Assembly (NCBI GenBank): GCA_016713405.1
Contig: JADJPF010000004.1
Span: 434,001-498,000, forward strand
Source of the DNA: Blastocatellia bacterium
GTDB lineage: Bacteria; Acidobacteriota; Blastocatellia; Chloracidobacteriales; JADJPF01
Length of the DNA stretch: 64,000 nucleotides
Direction of reading: 5' to 3'
Shown here piece by piece: positions 10,487 to 21,134 of the stretch (position 1 is its first letter; the number at the start of each line of letters is the position of its first letter). A program made the position numbers and the translations under genes. Under the pieces are notes generated by a model. That model saw nothing but the letters and a program-made list of their open reading frames with translations. It was not told the origin of the DNA and ran no database searches.

Positions 10487-11215
10487 ATGAAAATCTGTGT
10501 AGCACAAACAAAACCTGTAGAAGGCGACATTAAAAGCAATATTGAAGCTCATAAAAAATTAATAGACCTAACGGTTTTAAATAAAGCAGAGCTAATTATT
10601 TTTCCTGAACTTTCAATAACAAGTTATGAGCCTGAATTAGCAAAAGAACTAGCGACTGACAAAGAAGATAGTAGGTTTGATGATTTTCAACATATTTCGG
10701 ACACTAAAGAGATAACTATAGGAATTGGAGTTCCAATCAAAAATGCTGATGGTATTTCTATTAGTATGATTATTTTTCAACCACATAAAGCAAGGGAAGT
10801 TTATTCAAAATTATATCTACATCCTGATGAAGAGAAATTTTTTGTTGCTAAAGAAAGTACTATAGGTTTAATAGGTAAGCAGTCAAATATAGCACTTGCA
10901 ATTTGTTATGAAATATCTGTTGTAGAACATTCAGAAAATGCTTGCAAAAATGGTGCAGAAATTTATATAGCTAGCGTAGTTAAAACCATACATAAAATAG
11001 ATTTAGCCATTAAAGCCTTGTCTGAAATTGCTAATAAACATTCTATGATGGTGCTTATGTCAAATTGTGTTGGTCAAGCTAATGGAAATGACTGTGCGGG
11101 TAAATCCTCTATTTTTAATAACAAAGGCGAATTACTCACCCAACTTAATGATACTAACGAAGGTATATTAATTATTGATACTGATACACAAGAAATAGTC
11201 GAAAAAATGATTTAA
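10487..11215 (+). CDS. Carbon-nitrogen hydrolase (nitrilase superfamily)
   Basis: The protein is 242 residues. The Glu-Lys-Cys catalytic triad is readable: Glu41 in FPELS, Lys108 in SKLYLHPDE, and Cys140 in AICYE. It is cytoplasmic, with no signal peptide. Members hydrolyse amides or nitriles, and the sequence does not identify the substrate. It follows the glycosyltransferase by 25 bases with a ribosome site (AGGGCAAG) and converges on the kinase-TPR gene with only 24 bases between stops. It is clearly distinct from the second nitrilase-family gene at 51918. Confidence 0.87.
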   Translation: MKICVAQTKPVEGDIKSNIEAHKKLIDLTVLNKAELIIFPELSITSYEPELAKELATDKEDSRFDDFQHISDTKEITIGIGVPIKNADGISISMIIFQPHKAREVYSKLYLHPDEEKFFVAKESTIGLIGKQSNIALAICYEISVVEHSENACKNGAEIYIASVVKTIHKIDLAIKALSEIANKHSMMVLMSNCVGQANGNDCAGKSSIFNNKGELLTQLNDTNEGILIIDTDTQEIVEKMI

Positions 11216-11239
11216 TAAACTTCAAACTGGAAATTGCTG

Positions 11240-12631
11240 CTAATTTATTTTCCACTTTCCAGGGACTAACATATTGGTTATTGCAGAAGAATTTTTTATT
11301 TGTTGGTTGCTCATCCAAAGCCTAGAGGTTTCTATTAGGTGGTTGCCTTGGTCATTTCCTAAAAGTTCACCTCTACGATGGCGAACAGCAGTAGCATAAA
11401 GTAGCCTATCAACGGATTCAAAATTTTTTTCTGTTTCAGCTAAAAGTTTAGTAGCTTTTTCTTTTTCACCTTTTATTGCTGCAATGCTTGCATAGATTTG
11501 TTTAGCAAAAGCATTTCCCCAAGGCATATTTTCTTTTTCAATTAATCGTGCATTGTTTTTAGCTACTTTTAATAGTGAAATAAAGCTTGGCTCTTGTGCA
11601 ACTAAAGCTATTATAGTTCTAGCTTGTAGATGAAGAATTTGAAGATAAAAAGATTGTATACGTAGCAGAAATGACCTAGTAATTCTAGTCCATTTTTCTT
11701 TAAGTAATTCATAGGCAGCTTTTGCTTTTCCTTCATAAAGAAGGGTTTGCACTTGGCCGAATAAATGCCAAAAATGCTGCATTTGAAAAGCTTTTTGTGA
11801 CCAACGGCTAATACTTTCTTCTAGCTCAGTTTTAGCATTATCTATTTCATCATTAGCTAAAAATTTTATGTATGTAGTGCGAAGTCTAAGCATAGTTTCA
11901 CCTATAAGACTTCCACGCTCACGAATATCTTTTAGGACTGTTGGCATACGGCTAAATAGCTGATTAAAATCGCCTATAAAATAAAGAGAAGTAAATGTCC
12001 AATAGCTTGCTGTGTCAAGTTCGGCTGAAACACCAGTACAATTTTGACGTAAAAAAGCTTCAGCTTGTGCAAACCTTTCTATACAAAGCTTCCATTGACC
12101 AAAACAACCTGCTGCAATGCCAGCAACATAGGTTGAGATAGCTATTCCATAAGGGTAGTTAATACGTTCCGCAAGTTCTTTGGTAAGTTGTAAAAGTTTT
12201 TCAGTACGTTTTGCTTTACGACCTCCAGCACTGGAAGAATAACCAGCTTCAATTGCTAGAGCTAAAGAAATTCTTTGGGGTTCACCTACTCTTAGCGCAA
12301 ATAAAAGATAACGTGATTGCAAGTCTACGCCTCGTGTTGCATCTATCAGAGAAAGACCTGATGCAATAGATCTAAAAGTATCAAGGCGAAGCAAAACTTC
12401 AGGTGGGACTTCATCGGCTGGATGCTGCTTAAAGTCCAGACCTCTAAACCAAAGTTTTAACCGATTAACTAAGAATGACAAAATTGCTTTTAGTGGAGTT
12501 TCCGCCATCTTTATTCCAACTTTACTGGTAATAATTTTTAGTTCTGCAAAGCTTTCTTTTAAGTAGCCACAGCGCACAAGTTGATCAGAAGCACGTTGAC
12601 GAAGTTCTAAAGCTTCAAGCTCATCAGCCAT
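11240..12631 (-). pseudogene. TPR-type C-terminal part of the kinase-ATPase at 12788
   Basis: These 463 residues are all-helical repeats without catalytic motifs. Examples are ERFAQAEAFLRQNC, YEGKAKAAYELLKEKW and GEKEKATKLLAETEKNFESV. Such repeats form the C-terminus of PknK/adenylate-cyclase-like kinase-ATPase proteins. Reading between 12631 and 12788 shows a continuous TPR-like stretch (for example LALKLCKQQDPQQ, then YELQVKLANSLANAGRNYEA) spread over different frames. An in-frame TAA follows just before the fragment start. The piece is thus the detached tail of the upstream kinase gene, not an independent gene. It is either decayed or badly sequenced locally. Confidence 0.7.
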
Positions 12632-12787
12632 TTTTATAGCAGCTAAAAAATTTTAGGCAGCTTCATAATTTCGACCAGCATTAGCAAGAGAGTTAGCTAA
12701 TTTAACTTGTAACTCATATTTGTTGTGGATCTTGTTGTTTGCAAAGTTTAAGTGCAAGTTGATAGAGACGAGCAGCCTGGTCAAAAG

Positions 12788-15223
12788 CTAGCGCGTTATA
12801 AGCTTTTCTGCTGCATCAAAAGCATATTTAGCCGCCTTTTCATTATTTCCTGCTTTATAAAAATGATTTGCAAGCCGCTCTGGGTCGGCTGTAGTTTCTA
12901 AAAGCAAAGCTAGCTTTCTATGGAGAGTTTTTAATTTTTCTGATGGCAAATTAGCCACTACGGTTTCCCGTATTCGGTCATGGTAGGCTTCTAATTGTTC
13001 TTGGTGCTTAGTACCTTTTAACCTAATCATTCGGTTTGCTCGAAGCAGTGCAATGGTAGTTTGTTCTTGGCTATCAAGTTGAGCGGCTTCTTTTGCAATG
13101 GCTCTTTCTAGCGGTTGACCTGCAACAGCTATAACTTCAAGTAATTTACGGGCATCTTCAGGTAAGCTAATTATACGTGCATAAATAACTTGGTCTAATT
13201 TAGCAAAACTGGTTTCTTCACTATGTGAAAAGGTTTTTCTACCAATTATTGGTTGTGTTGCTGTTACTATTTTATTTTTTGTAGAGGTGATGGGTTTTAA
13301 GTAAGCAAAATTAGGCGTATAAGTCTGCTCTGTAGATGTTGTGCTTAACTGCATAAAACGCACAAGCTCATCAACAAAAAAAGGATTTCCCTTAGATTCT
13401 TGGGCAATCATTTCTGCAAGTTCTAGTAGCTCTTTATTTTCTTGGCCTAACAAAGCAATAGCCAATTTTTTTGCTTCTTCTTTTGAAAGTTCTTTAATAG
13501 CTAAATCTTTAATTTCAACTTCTGTTTTTTCTCGTAGCGGTAAAAAAGTAGTTAAAAAAGGACTAGTTTTTATTTCTTCGTTTCTATAAGTAGTAAGTAG
13601 CAAAAAAGGTGGTGGGTTGGGTGGTTGCAGGAGTTCAATTAAAAGCCCTGCACTATCTAAATCTCCCCATTGAAGATCATCAATAAAAAGAATTAAAGGG
13701 GTTTTTGTTGCTAGTCGTGCTAAAAGCTCTCGTAGGGCATTAAAGGCTCGGCGACGTAGTTGTTGTGAGTCAGGGATTTCTAACACTTTACTTTCATGAC
13801 TAGCTATGGCTGAAACTTGTTTTAGAACGGGAAATAAACGTGCTAATGCAAGCACATCATCAGGTAAAAGGTTTTCAAGCTCTGATTTTTTTAAGTCTTT
13901 TAAGTGTTGGCTTAAATCATCTATAAGGCTGTCAAAGGCTTTATAAGGAACAGATTCTTGTTCATAACAGCGGCCTGTTAAAACGACTACATCTTTTTCA
14001 TTTTTATCTAACTGTTTAAGGAAATGACGAACTAAAGAACTTTTTCCCATTCCAGAATTGCCATAAACATAAATGGTAACTGTGCGTCGCGTTTCTTTAA
14101 CTATGCTAAAAGCTTCTTTAATTGTGTTTATATAGCTTTCACGTCCAACAAAAGGAATTGATCGCGCAGCATCTAAAGAGAGCGAAGAAACAGATAAATT
14201 GTTATTGGAAAGACGCTCAAGAATTTCTTTTCCTGATGGACGTTTTTGAGGATCTTTTTTAAGTAATTGCTGACAAAGTAGATCCAAATCTTTTGGGATA
14301 TCTTTGACTAGTTTGCTAGGTGCTAAGGGTTCAAAACGTTGTTTATGTGAAAGTAAATCCATCACTTGACCACTAAAGGGGCGTTTACCAGTGAGTGATT
14401 CATAAAGTATAACCCCTACGCTATACCAATCTGTAGCTTCTGTTAAAGTGGAGTTGACGCATTGTTCTGGCGACATATAAGCAGGTGTCCCAACAATATG
14501 TTCTTGTTGTTTTTTTGAAACAAGCTCCATAGCTAGCCCAAAATCAAGTATTACTACTCGTCCTTCTTCAGTCACTAAAATATTTGAAGGTTTAATGTCT
14601 CTATGTAACTTTCCTGCTGTATGTATTGCATAAATACCGGCTGCTAATTGTCTTAAAGCGTCTCTAAGACGAATAGAGTCAAACTTAAAATTTGGTTGTG
14701 AGTTTATGGAAACTACTACTTGATCATCATTAGTTTTTTCTTCACCACTAAGCCTAATAGTTTGTATTTGGCTTATAGAATCTGATTGAGTAGTTGATCT
14801 AGGTGTAGGAGTTGGTGTTATAGCGGTTTCTTGCTCGTCTTGAGAAGCAGTATTAATGCTAGATGTTATACAGTTAATAGTTTCAGAGAGATTTGGGTCT
14901 AGTTCTTCTTTATATAATCTAACATACTGAAGAAAATTAACTCCTTGAACCAATTCCATAGTAAAAAAACACTGGTCTTGATCTGACATTAATTCATAAA
15001 GAGTTATAAGATTAGGGTGGGTTATATCAGCTAACAAACGAAATTCTTGCTTAAATAAGTAAAGAGATTCTGCTGTTAGTTCATGAAGTGTTTTAAGAGC
15101 CACAACCGCTTTACGTTCTTGGTCATAAGCTTCATAAACAACGCCAAAGCCACCTGAGCCAATGCAACGTTGGATTAAGAAACGCTCTGTTCCCTTAAAA
15201 TCTGGTTGTTTTTGCTTAATCAT
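12788..15223 (-). CDS. Ser/Thr protein kinase fused to AAA-type ATPase, C-terminus broken
   Basis: The N-terminal kinase domain has GSGGFGVVYEA (from residue 22), VALKTL, HRDIKPSN (about 208), DFGLA and PAYMSPEQ. A low-complexity Ser/Thr/Pro insert (TPTPTPRSTTQS) sits between the lobes at about 115-180. A STAND/AAA ATPase follows, with Walker A GNSGMGKSS near residue 390 and Walker B LILFIDDLQWGD. Domain order matches the PknK-like signalling ATPases, which normally continue into TPRs. Here the frame ends at 12788 and the TPR part continues in other frames to 11240. It lacks a membrane segment, so it is a cytoplasmic sensor-kinase. The trigger is unknown. Confidence 0.85.
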   Translation of the reverse strand: MIKQKQPDFKGTERFLIQRCIGSGGFGVVYEAYDQERKAVVALKTLHELTAESLYLFKQEFRLLADITHPNLITLYELMSDQDQCFFTMELVQGVNFLQYVRLYKEELDPNLSETINCITSSINTASQDEQETAITPTPTPRSTTQSDSISQIQTIRLSGEEKTNDDQVVVSINSQPNFKFDSIRLRDALRQLAAGIYAIHTAGKLHRDIKPSNILVTEEGRVVILDFGLAMELVSKKQQEHIVGTPAYMSPEQCVNSTLTEATDWYSVGVILYESLTGKRPFSGQVMDLLSHKQRFEPLAPSKLVKDIPKDLDLLCQQLLKKDPQKRPSGKEILERLSNNNLSVSSLSLDAARSIPFVGRESYINTIKEAFSIVKETRRTVTIYVYGNSGMGKSSLVRHFLKQLDKNEKDVVVLTGRCYEQESVPYKAFDSLIDDLSQHLKDLKKSELENLLPDDVLALARLFPVLKQVSAIASHESKVLEIPDSQQLRRRAFNALRELLARLATKTPLILFIDDLQWGDLDSAGLLIELLQPPNPPPFLLLTTYRNEEIKTSPFLTTFLPLREKTEVEIKDLAIKELSKEEAKKLAIALLGQENKELLELAEMIAQESKGNPFFVDELVRFMQLSTTSTEQTYTPNFAYLKPITSTKNKIVTATQPIIGRKTFSHSEETSFAKLDQVIYARIISLPEDARKLLEVIAVAGQPLERAIAKEAAQLDSQEQTTIALLRANRMIRLKGTKHQEQLEAYHDRIRETVVANLPSEKLKTLHRKLALLLETTADPERLANHFYKAGNNEKAAKYAFDAAEKLITR

Positions 15224-15353
15224 TTTTCGTAAAAGTTCTTTACAAATTTTCTAAGAATTTAGTTATAAAAAATAATAAATTAAATAACTAGATTACAACA
15301 GACAAACAACCTAGATAAATCTATCTCAAGGGGGCATAAACTCCAAGAAAGGT

Positions 15354-15380
15354 TTGACAGATAGATAAGTTTTTTATACT
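15354..15380 (+). promoter_or_regulatory. Possible promoter of kdsB
   Basis: TTGACA at 15354-15359 and TATACT at 15375-15380 resemble sigma-70 boxes, though the spacer is only 15 bases. The ATG follows 13 bases later with no ribosome-binding sequence. If the promoter is real, the message would be nearly leaderless. Confidence 0.3.
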
Positions 15381-15393
15381 CTGAAACCCCATT

Positions 15394-16191
15394 ATGGGAC
15401 AAAGATCAAGAGTTACTGCAATTATTCCAGCCCGCTACGGCTCAACACGCTTACCAGCAAAACTTCTACTAAATTTAGCAGGTAAACCAATCATCCAACA
15501 TGTTTTTGAACAAACATCACAAGCTAAATTTGTTGATGAAATGCTAATTGCTACTGATGATGAACGAATAAAAACGGTAGCAAATAGTTTTGGTGCTACA
15601 GTAATAATGACTAGTGTAAATCATCAAACAGGTACAGATCGCATTGCAGAGGTAGCAGAAAAACTAAGTTCAGATATTATTGTTAATGTTCAAGGCGATG
15701 AACCGTTGATAGACCCTAACACAATTGATCAAGCTATTAATCCGCTATTAGATGACCCTAGCTTAATGATGTCAACTACTTGTGAGAAAATAGAGAATTT
15801 AGCAGATGTATTTAATCCTAATATAGTTAAAGTAGTAATGAATAGCCAAGGTAATGCACTGTATTTTTCACGCGCACCAATAGCTTTTGCTAGGTTTGCT
15901 TGTTTGGGTGAGCAAAGCTTTGAGCCAGCAAAGATGCTAGAAGCTATGAAAAATCAGCCTAACGAGCTAGGAGAATATTTTAAGCACACAGGACTTTATG
16001 TTTATCGACGTAAGTTTTTATTAGAGTTTACTACTTGGCCTCGTAGCCCGCTGGAGACACAAGAATCTTTAGAGCAATTACGCGTACTGGAAAAAGGTTA
16101 TTCTATTCGTGTGCTAAAAGTTACTGCTAAATCTATTGGTATTGACACAATGGCAGATTTGCTTAATGCAAAAAAGATTTTAGAAAATTAA
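15394..16191 (+). CDS. kdsB: 3-deoxy-manno-octulosonate cytidylyltransferase
   Basis: KdsB activates KDO with CTP to CMP-KDO, a step of lipopolysaccharide core synthesis in the cytoplasm. The 265-residue protein begins with the nucleotidyltransferase motif AIIPARYGSTRLPAK. It contains NVQGDEPLI (metal and CTP site), the FKHTGLYVYRR block and SPLETQESLEQLRVLE, all characteristic of KdsB. It precedes pyrG by 26 bases; PyrG makes the CTP it uses, and kdsB-pyrG pairing is common. This supports a Gram-negative cell envelope. Confidence 0.95.
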   Translation: MGQRSRVTAIIPARYGSTRLPAKLLLNLAGKPIIQHVFEQTSQAKFVDEMLIATDDERIKTVANSFGATVIMTSVNHQTGTDRIAEVAEKLSSDIIVNVQGDEPLIDPNTIDQAINPLLDDPSLMMSTTCEKIENLADVFNPNIVKVVMNSQGNALYFSRAPIAFARFACLGEQSFEPAKMLEAMKNQPNELGEYFKHTGLYVYRRKFLLEFTTWPRSPLETQESLEQLRVLEKGYSIRVLKVTAKSIGIDTMADLLNAKKILEN

Positions 16192-16217
16192 ATTTAGAAA
16201 TTTAGTAAGGGAAAGTT

Positions 16218-17920
16218 ATGCCAAAATATATTTTTATTACTGGTGGCGTTTTATCTTCACTAGGTAAAGGAATTGCTGCGGCTTCAATAGGCTGTTTATT
16301 GCAGGCTCGTGGCTTAAAAGTAACGCTACAAAAGTTTGATCCTTATATCAATGTTGACCCTGGCACTATGTCACCTTTTCAACATGGGGAAGTTTATGTA
16401 ACTGACGATGGGGCAGAAACAGACTTAGACCTTGGACATTATGAGCGTTTTACTTCTGCACAAATGACAAAAAGTAATAATTTAACAACTGGACGAATTT
16501 ATCTTTCTGTAATTGAAAAGGAACGTCGGGGAGATTTTTTAGGAAAAACCGTGCAGGTTATACCACATATTACCAATGAAATTAAAGATGCAATTCGGCA
16601 TGTTTCTCAAAATGTGGATGTTGTAATTGTAGAAATAGGCGGCACGGTTGGAGATATTGAATCCCTCCCGTTTTTAGAAGCTACTCGTCAGCTACGCCAA
16701 GAAGTAGGCCGGCAAAATGCTCTTTTTATCCATTTAACCTTAGTTCCATTTATTGCTAGTGCTGGCGAGCTAAAAAGTAAACCAACGCAACATTCTGTTA
16801 AAGAGCTTTTAGAAATAGGATTCAACCAGATGTTTTACTTTGTCGAACTGAAAGACCATTGCCTAGAGAATTAAAAGAAAAAATCGCGCTATTTTGTAAT
16901 GTTTCAGAAAAGGCTGTAATTACTGCACAAGATGCACCTACTATTTATGAGGTTCCACTAGCTTTTGAAGCGGAAAACTTAGATCAGCTAATTGTTGAAT
17001 TGTTAAACTTAAATGCACCTGACCCTAATTTAGAAGAATGGCGCAAACTAGTAGACATTATTAAAAATTCAACTAAAAGCGTAAATATTGGGATTGTTGG
17101 TAAATATGTAGAGCTAAAAGATTCTTATAAAAGCCTGACTGAAGCCTTAGTTCATGGCGGTGTTGCTAATAAGGTTAAAGTTAATGTTTGTTGGATTGAG
17201 TCCGAACGTCTGATAACGGAAGATAAAAAAGACTGGGAAGAACCCTTAAGAGATATGGATGCGTTGCTTGTTCCAGGCGGATTTGGTAAACGTGGTATAG
17301 CAGGAATGTTAAGAGCAATTTCTTATGCTAGACGTAAAAAAGTGCCTTTTTTTGGGATTTGTTTAGGGATGCAATGTGCTTGTATTGAATATGCTCGTAA
17401 TGTTTGTCATTTAGATAATGCTGATAGCACAGAATTTGATGCTAATACTCCTCATAGAATTATTTATAGACTGCGAGATTTAATTGGTGTAGAAGCAATG
17501 GGAGGGACTATGCGCCTGGGTGCTTATAAATGTGAGTTAAAACAGGGAAGTCTTGCTGCAAGCATTTATGGGTGTGAAACAATAGAAGAACGTCATCGCC
17601 ACCGCTATGAGTTCAATCCTGAGTATGAAAAGATTCTTACAGAAAATGGGCTAGTAATTTCTGGACGTTCTCCAGATGGTAAATTTGTTGAAATTGTTGA
17701 AATTCCTGAACATCCTTGGTTTTTAGGTTGTCAATTTCACCCAGAACTAAAATCCCGTCCTTTGGCGGCACATCCTCTTTTTACCTCTTTTATTAAAGCA
17801 GCTTTAGATTATCGCCTTCAAGATGAAGCAACTAGCGATAGTGAGGTGCGAAAACCTAATTGGGTAGAAAATAAAGTGCCAGAACCAGATTGGGAAGAAG
17901 AGTTTTTAGAAAGGCCCTAA
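16218..17920 (+). CDS. pyrG: CTP synthase, one frameshift
   Basis: PyrG aminates UTP to CTP using glutamine. The synthetase half has GGVLSSLGKGIAAASIG and QKFDPYINVDPGTMSP. The glutaminase half has GGFGKRG, the nucleophile loop FGICLGMQ and CQFHPELKSRP. The frame breaks at about 16818-16822 (GGATT where GGAATT would fit). Adding one base restores ELLEIGIQPDVLLCRTERPL, the expected family text. The product would be about 567 residues. Because pyrG is normally essential without a cytidine source, a sequence error is the likely explanation. A ribosome site (AAGGGAAAG) precedes ATG 16218. Confidence 0.93.
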
Positions 17921-17934
17921 GAAATTGTCTAAGG

Positions 17935-17982
17935 TTTTTTTGCTAGGAGGAATCGCAAAAGATGGTTACTCCTAGCAAAAAA
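17935..17982. terminator. Bidirectional Rho-independent terminator
   Basis: TTTTTTGCTAGGAG (17935-17948) pairs perfectly with CTCCTAGCAAAAAA (17969-17982) around a 20-base loop. It lies between the convergent pyrG and FHA genes and supplies A/T flanks in both directions. Confidence 0.7.
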
Positions 17983-17993
17983 TTGATTAAAGA

Positions 17994-18479
17994 TTATTGT
18001 ACAAAGTCAGAGACCATTAAGGTATATTTTCTAGCTAAAGTTATTTGATCACCTGCTTTAAGCCAATATTTTACTATCTTTTGACCATTAACTCTTGTCC
18101 CATTTCTAGAAGCGGTGTCAAAGATTTCCATCTGTTCATCTGAATGAACAACTATGCAACAATGCCTACGGGAAATACTAGGATCATCTACCACAATATC
18201 ATTATCTTCAAAACGTCCTATACGGTTTTTACCATATTTTAGTTGGTAAGTTTCAAGCCCTATTGTTACAAAATAACTAGAATCTGTAGTAGAACTGCCA
18301 TATTCTTTATAAATAGGATCTTCTAAACAAACTTCTCCCGCATTACTTTTAATTTTTAAGTCTTCTAAATTTATTGTGTTTGTACCTCTAGAACTTTCTA
18401 TATCTGAGCGAACAACCTTAAAAAATGCTTGTCTAGCAGGTTCAAGAGATAAATGACAGCTTCCTAATAATTCTCTCAT
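17994..18479 (-). CDS. FHA-domain protein
   Basis: The C-terminal half is a forkhead-associated phosphothreonine-binding domain: GRFEDNDIVVDDPSISRRHC followed by TASRNGTRVNGQKI. The first 70 residues match no domain I know. FHA proteins are typical partners of Ser/Thr kinases, which are abundant in this window, so the protein probably reads kinase output. The start at ATG 18479 is chosen because AAAGGGGC lies just upstream; a longer frame to 18563 would add an implausible hydrophobic leader. It has no membrane segment. Confidence 0.85.
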   Translation of the reverse strand: MRELLGSCHLSLEPARQAFFKVVRSDIESSRGTNTINLEDLKIKSNAGEVCLEDPIYKEYGSSTTDSSYFVTIGLETYQLKYGKNRIGRFEDNDIVVDDPSISRRHCCIVVHSDEQMEIFDTASRNGTRVNGQKIVKYWLKAGDQITLARKYTLMVSDFVQ

Positions 18480-19041
18480 AAAATGCCCCTTTAATTGACT
18501 TCCAGAGGAGGTTACGAACAACAGAAAAAGAAGTTTTATACTTCTACCTTCTCTTAAATTCAAAATTTTTCTTATGAAATAGCTTTAATTTAATTTTTCA
18601 CTAAGCAAATTTCTAACCACAACTAAGTTGATCAGGAAGATTTAGCCAAATGCTATTTATAAATGGAGAATTTATTAGGAAAACCATATTTGATGCTTAT
18701 TGTAGGAATGATTTGATAGGCTATTTTGGACTACTAGGCTATTTTGGCCTACCACTTTTATTCTAGTGTCTTATATATTGGAATCCTATCTTATTGGTTA
18801 GTTATTATTGACTCAGTAACTATTAGTAGTTTAAATGGCTATTAATAAAAAATCTTAATAAAATTTTAACAAATAGCAAAATAGTAAAATACTTTATATG
18901 ATTTTTAACTCATTACATATCAACAAATTATAGGTTAAAAAAGCATTTAATGGTTAATTTTATTTATTTATTTAAGCATGTTTGGTTTCAATTTTGCTGT
19001 GTATAAGGTCAAAACAATAAATCAGTTAAAGGAATTAATTT
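18480..19041. other. Non-coding AT-rich gap with short direct repeats
   Basis: No gene is supported here. Two near-copies of GGCTATTTTGGACTAC / GGCTATTTTGGCCTAC stand side by side near 18718-18756. The rest is very AT-rich leader sequence for the genes at 19042 onward, and AAAGGAATTAATTT before 19042 is the ribosome site. Confidence 0.5.
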
Positions 19042-19287
19042 ATGTTGGAGCAAAATATAGATTCAACAATGGAAGACAAAATTATGGCAAACTCAGTTAT
19101 GCAAGAATGTTTTCCTAAAGTATGTGCTTGGTGTAAAGAGGCTTATGATTTTACCTCTGTTGAAAGAAGCTCAGGGATTTGTAGTAGTTGTTTTGAAAAA
19201 TTGGTAAAAGGCTATTTTGAATTATTGGATGTAGAACAATCTACAACGTTTAATAAAATATTAAATGTTATTAAATCTATTGAATAG
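19042..19287 (+). CDS. Small Cys4 zinc-ribbon-like protein
   Basis: The protein is 81 residues with two Cys pairs, CAWC and CSSC, about 18 residues apart. This is consistent with one zinc-binding site, followed by a helix (FEKLVKGYFELLDVE). Family and function are not recognised. It sits 68 bases before the paralogous pair at 19356/21103, in the same direction and with similar AT-rich codon use, so an operon is plausible. Confidence 0.65.
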   Translation: MLEQNIDSTMEDKIMANSVMQECFPKVCAWCKEAYDFTSVERSSGICSSCFEKLVKGYFELLDVEQSTTFNKILNVIKSIE

Positions 19288-19355
19288 TAGAGTTTATTTT
19301 TTGGTATTTATAAAAATAGCGTTGTAATTAGTTAGTATTTAATGGAGAATATCTT

Positions 19356-21134
19356 ATGTATAGCATAGTACCAAATAAGAATACAACAAATATAGCGCAA
19401 GACTTTAAGAAAGTAGCAGCAGAATTTAGATTACTTTATTCTGTTACTAAAGTACTAAAAAAGCTAACTAGCCAAATAATAAACACATCAGAAATAGAAG
19501 CTAATCTTTTCCTAAATTTGCAAATATTAAAGCATATGTTGAATGTAAATTTAGTTGGAAAAGAAGCATTAAAATTTAATATAACTTTTTTACTAGTAAA
19601 ACAATATTTATCTACGTATAAATATAATATTATTATAAATAATAATTTAGTAACAGTTGCAGAGTTAAGAAAAGCTATTAAAGAAAATAAAATTAATAAT
19701 CAAGAAGTAGTAATTTTATTACAATTTGAGTTTTATTTACATTCCAATAAATTAGCAAATCAAGCAAAGGTAGAGACCTTATTAACTCATCTTTCACAAA
19801 AAATTAAACAATTAAATAATATTAGAAATACAATTGATTTATTTAATTATAATCATAAATATTCAATAACAAATACTATTAATAAAAAGTCTATTATTGA
19901 ACAAATTGTAACAATAAATGAACAAATTAATAAAATTAATAATTTTGAACAATTATTATCCAGTAATATAATTAAAGATTTACGAAATATTAAAAATAAT
20001 CTACAAAACTATTTCTGGCTACCAGAGATATTATCATATTTAGTTCTAGTTAATCTTAACTTAAGAGAAAAATTTATATATTTATTAGAAGAAGAAAGTA
20101 AGTTTATTAAATATAGTGTAGAAAATCTAATATTATTAGGAATTAATTTTATACCAAAATTAAATAAATTAGGTGTATTAGATTTAAGTAAAGTATATAA
20201 ATTTGTTAGTGATATTAATATATGGATTAATCAAGAGTATAATAACAACTATAAAAATCTAATGAAATTAGTTTATATAGCTAATGTAGTGCGCCAAGCT
20301 GTAAAGAAAAATTTGCCTGATAATAATAATGTTTTTATTGAATATGTTAATAAAGCTGAAAATAAAGAGTATGATTTAACAAATGAGGTGTTAAATCATA
20401 CTCAATCTGGCTGGATGATCATTAATAGTGAAGTTTTATTAGATATGAATGATAAAATAATAGAAAGTAGTGGGTTTATTACAAACACTCCTGTTAAAAC
20501 AAAACAAACAATGATTACAGCAAATAATAAACAAATTTATAAAAATAATAGTTATAGTAAATCAGTTAATATTAATTATTTACAACAAAAATGGGCAGAA
20601 GAACAGTTAGAAAAAGATATTGATAATATAATTAATATTTTAGCAAAACGAGCAGTTAATGCACCCAAGCAAATAATTAAGCTAAAATATTCAGATTTAA
20701 TCTTAAATAAGAAAGAAGTCAGTATTTTAATGAATGGAAATAGTCAAAAAACTGTTTACGATAAAGCTAAATATATTTTAATAAGGCGTGCTATAGCATT
20801 ATTTATAGAGTTACAAGAAGTAATAGCTTTTTATGATACAAAAGTAGAATTACTTGGTATTTCTTGGGGAATTTATGGGTTAAAAAATATTTTATATTAT
20901 TTGGAAGAAGCAAAAATAGTTATTAGTAATATTAATGATTATATTAATGAGCTTAATAAAGATAGTACAAATGAAATATTTGACTTAGTATTGATTAAAG
21001 ATAAGGTAGAAGCAGTTATTGAACAAGTATATTTATTATTTGATAAAGCAGAAATTAGTACTTTCTCTTTTAGCAGCTTGATAGAAAGTAAAGGGGGTAG
21101 TTATGAGATTCCTAACACAAACACCACAAATTAG
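19356..21134 (+). CDS. Unknown helical protein, paralogue A of a tandem pair
   Basis: This is a 592-residue helical protein, very rich in Asn, Ile and Lys because of extreme AT content. It has no signal peptide, membrane segment or catalytic motif that I recognise. It aligns with the next gene at matching positions: a Trp block (NNLQNYFWLPEILSYLVLV, about 213-232) and a C-terminal block (KLKYSDLILNKKEVSILMNG then RRAIALFIELQEVIAF, about 438-482). The ribosome site GGAGAATATCTT precedes ATG 19356. It overlaps the next gene by 32 bases. The role is unknown; a structural or scaffold role would fit coiled helices but is only a guess. Confidence 0.7.
   Translation: MYSIVPNKNTTNIAQDFKKVAAEFRLLYSVTKVLKKLTSQIINTSEIEANLFLNLQILKHMLNVNLVGKEALKFNITFLLVKQYLSTYKYNIIINNNLVTVAELRKAIKENKINNQEVVILLQFEFYLHSNKLANQAKVETLLTHLSQKIKQLNNIRNTIDLFNYNHKYSITNTINKKSIIEQIVTINEQINKINNFEQLLSSNIIKDLRNIKNNLQNYFWLPEILSYLVLVNLNLREKFIYLLEEESKFIKYSVENLILLGINFIPKLNKLGVLDLSKVYKFVSDINIWINQEYNNNYKNLMKLVYIANVVRQAVKKNLPDNNNVFIEYVNKAENKEYDLTNEVLNHTQSGWMIINSEVLLDMNDKIIESSGFITNTPVKTKQTMITANNKQIYKNNSYSKSVNINYLQQKWAEEQLEKDIDNIINILAKRAVNAPKQIIKLKYSDLILNKKEVSILMNGNSQKTVYDKAKYILIRRAIALFIELQEVIAFYDTKVELLGISWGIYGLKNILYYLEEAKIVISNINDYINELNKDSTNEIFDLVLIKDKVEAVIEQVYLLFDKAEISTFSFSSLIESKGGSYEIPNTNTTN

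Noticed and set aside
11240..12631. An independent TPR gene
   Set aside because: The sequence just upstream continues the same repeats in other frames back to the kinase-ATPase gene.
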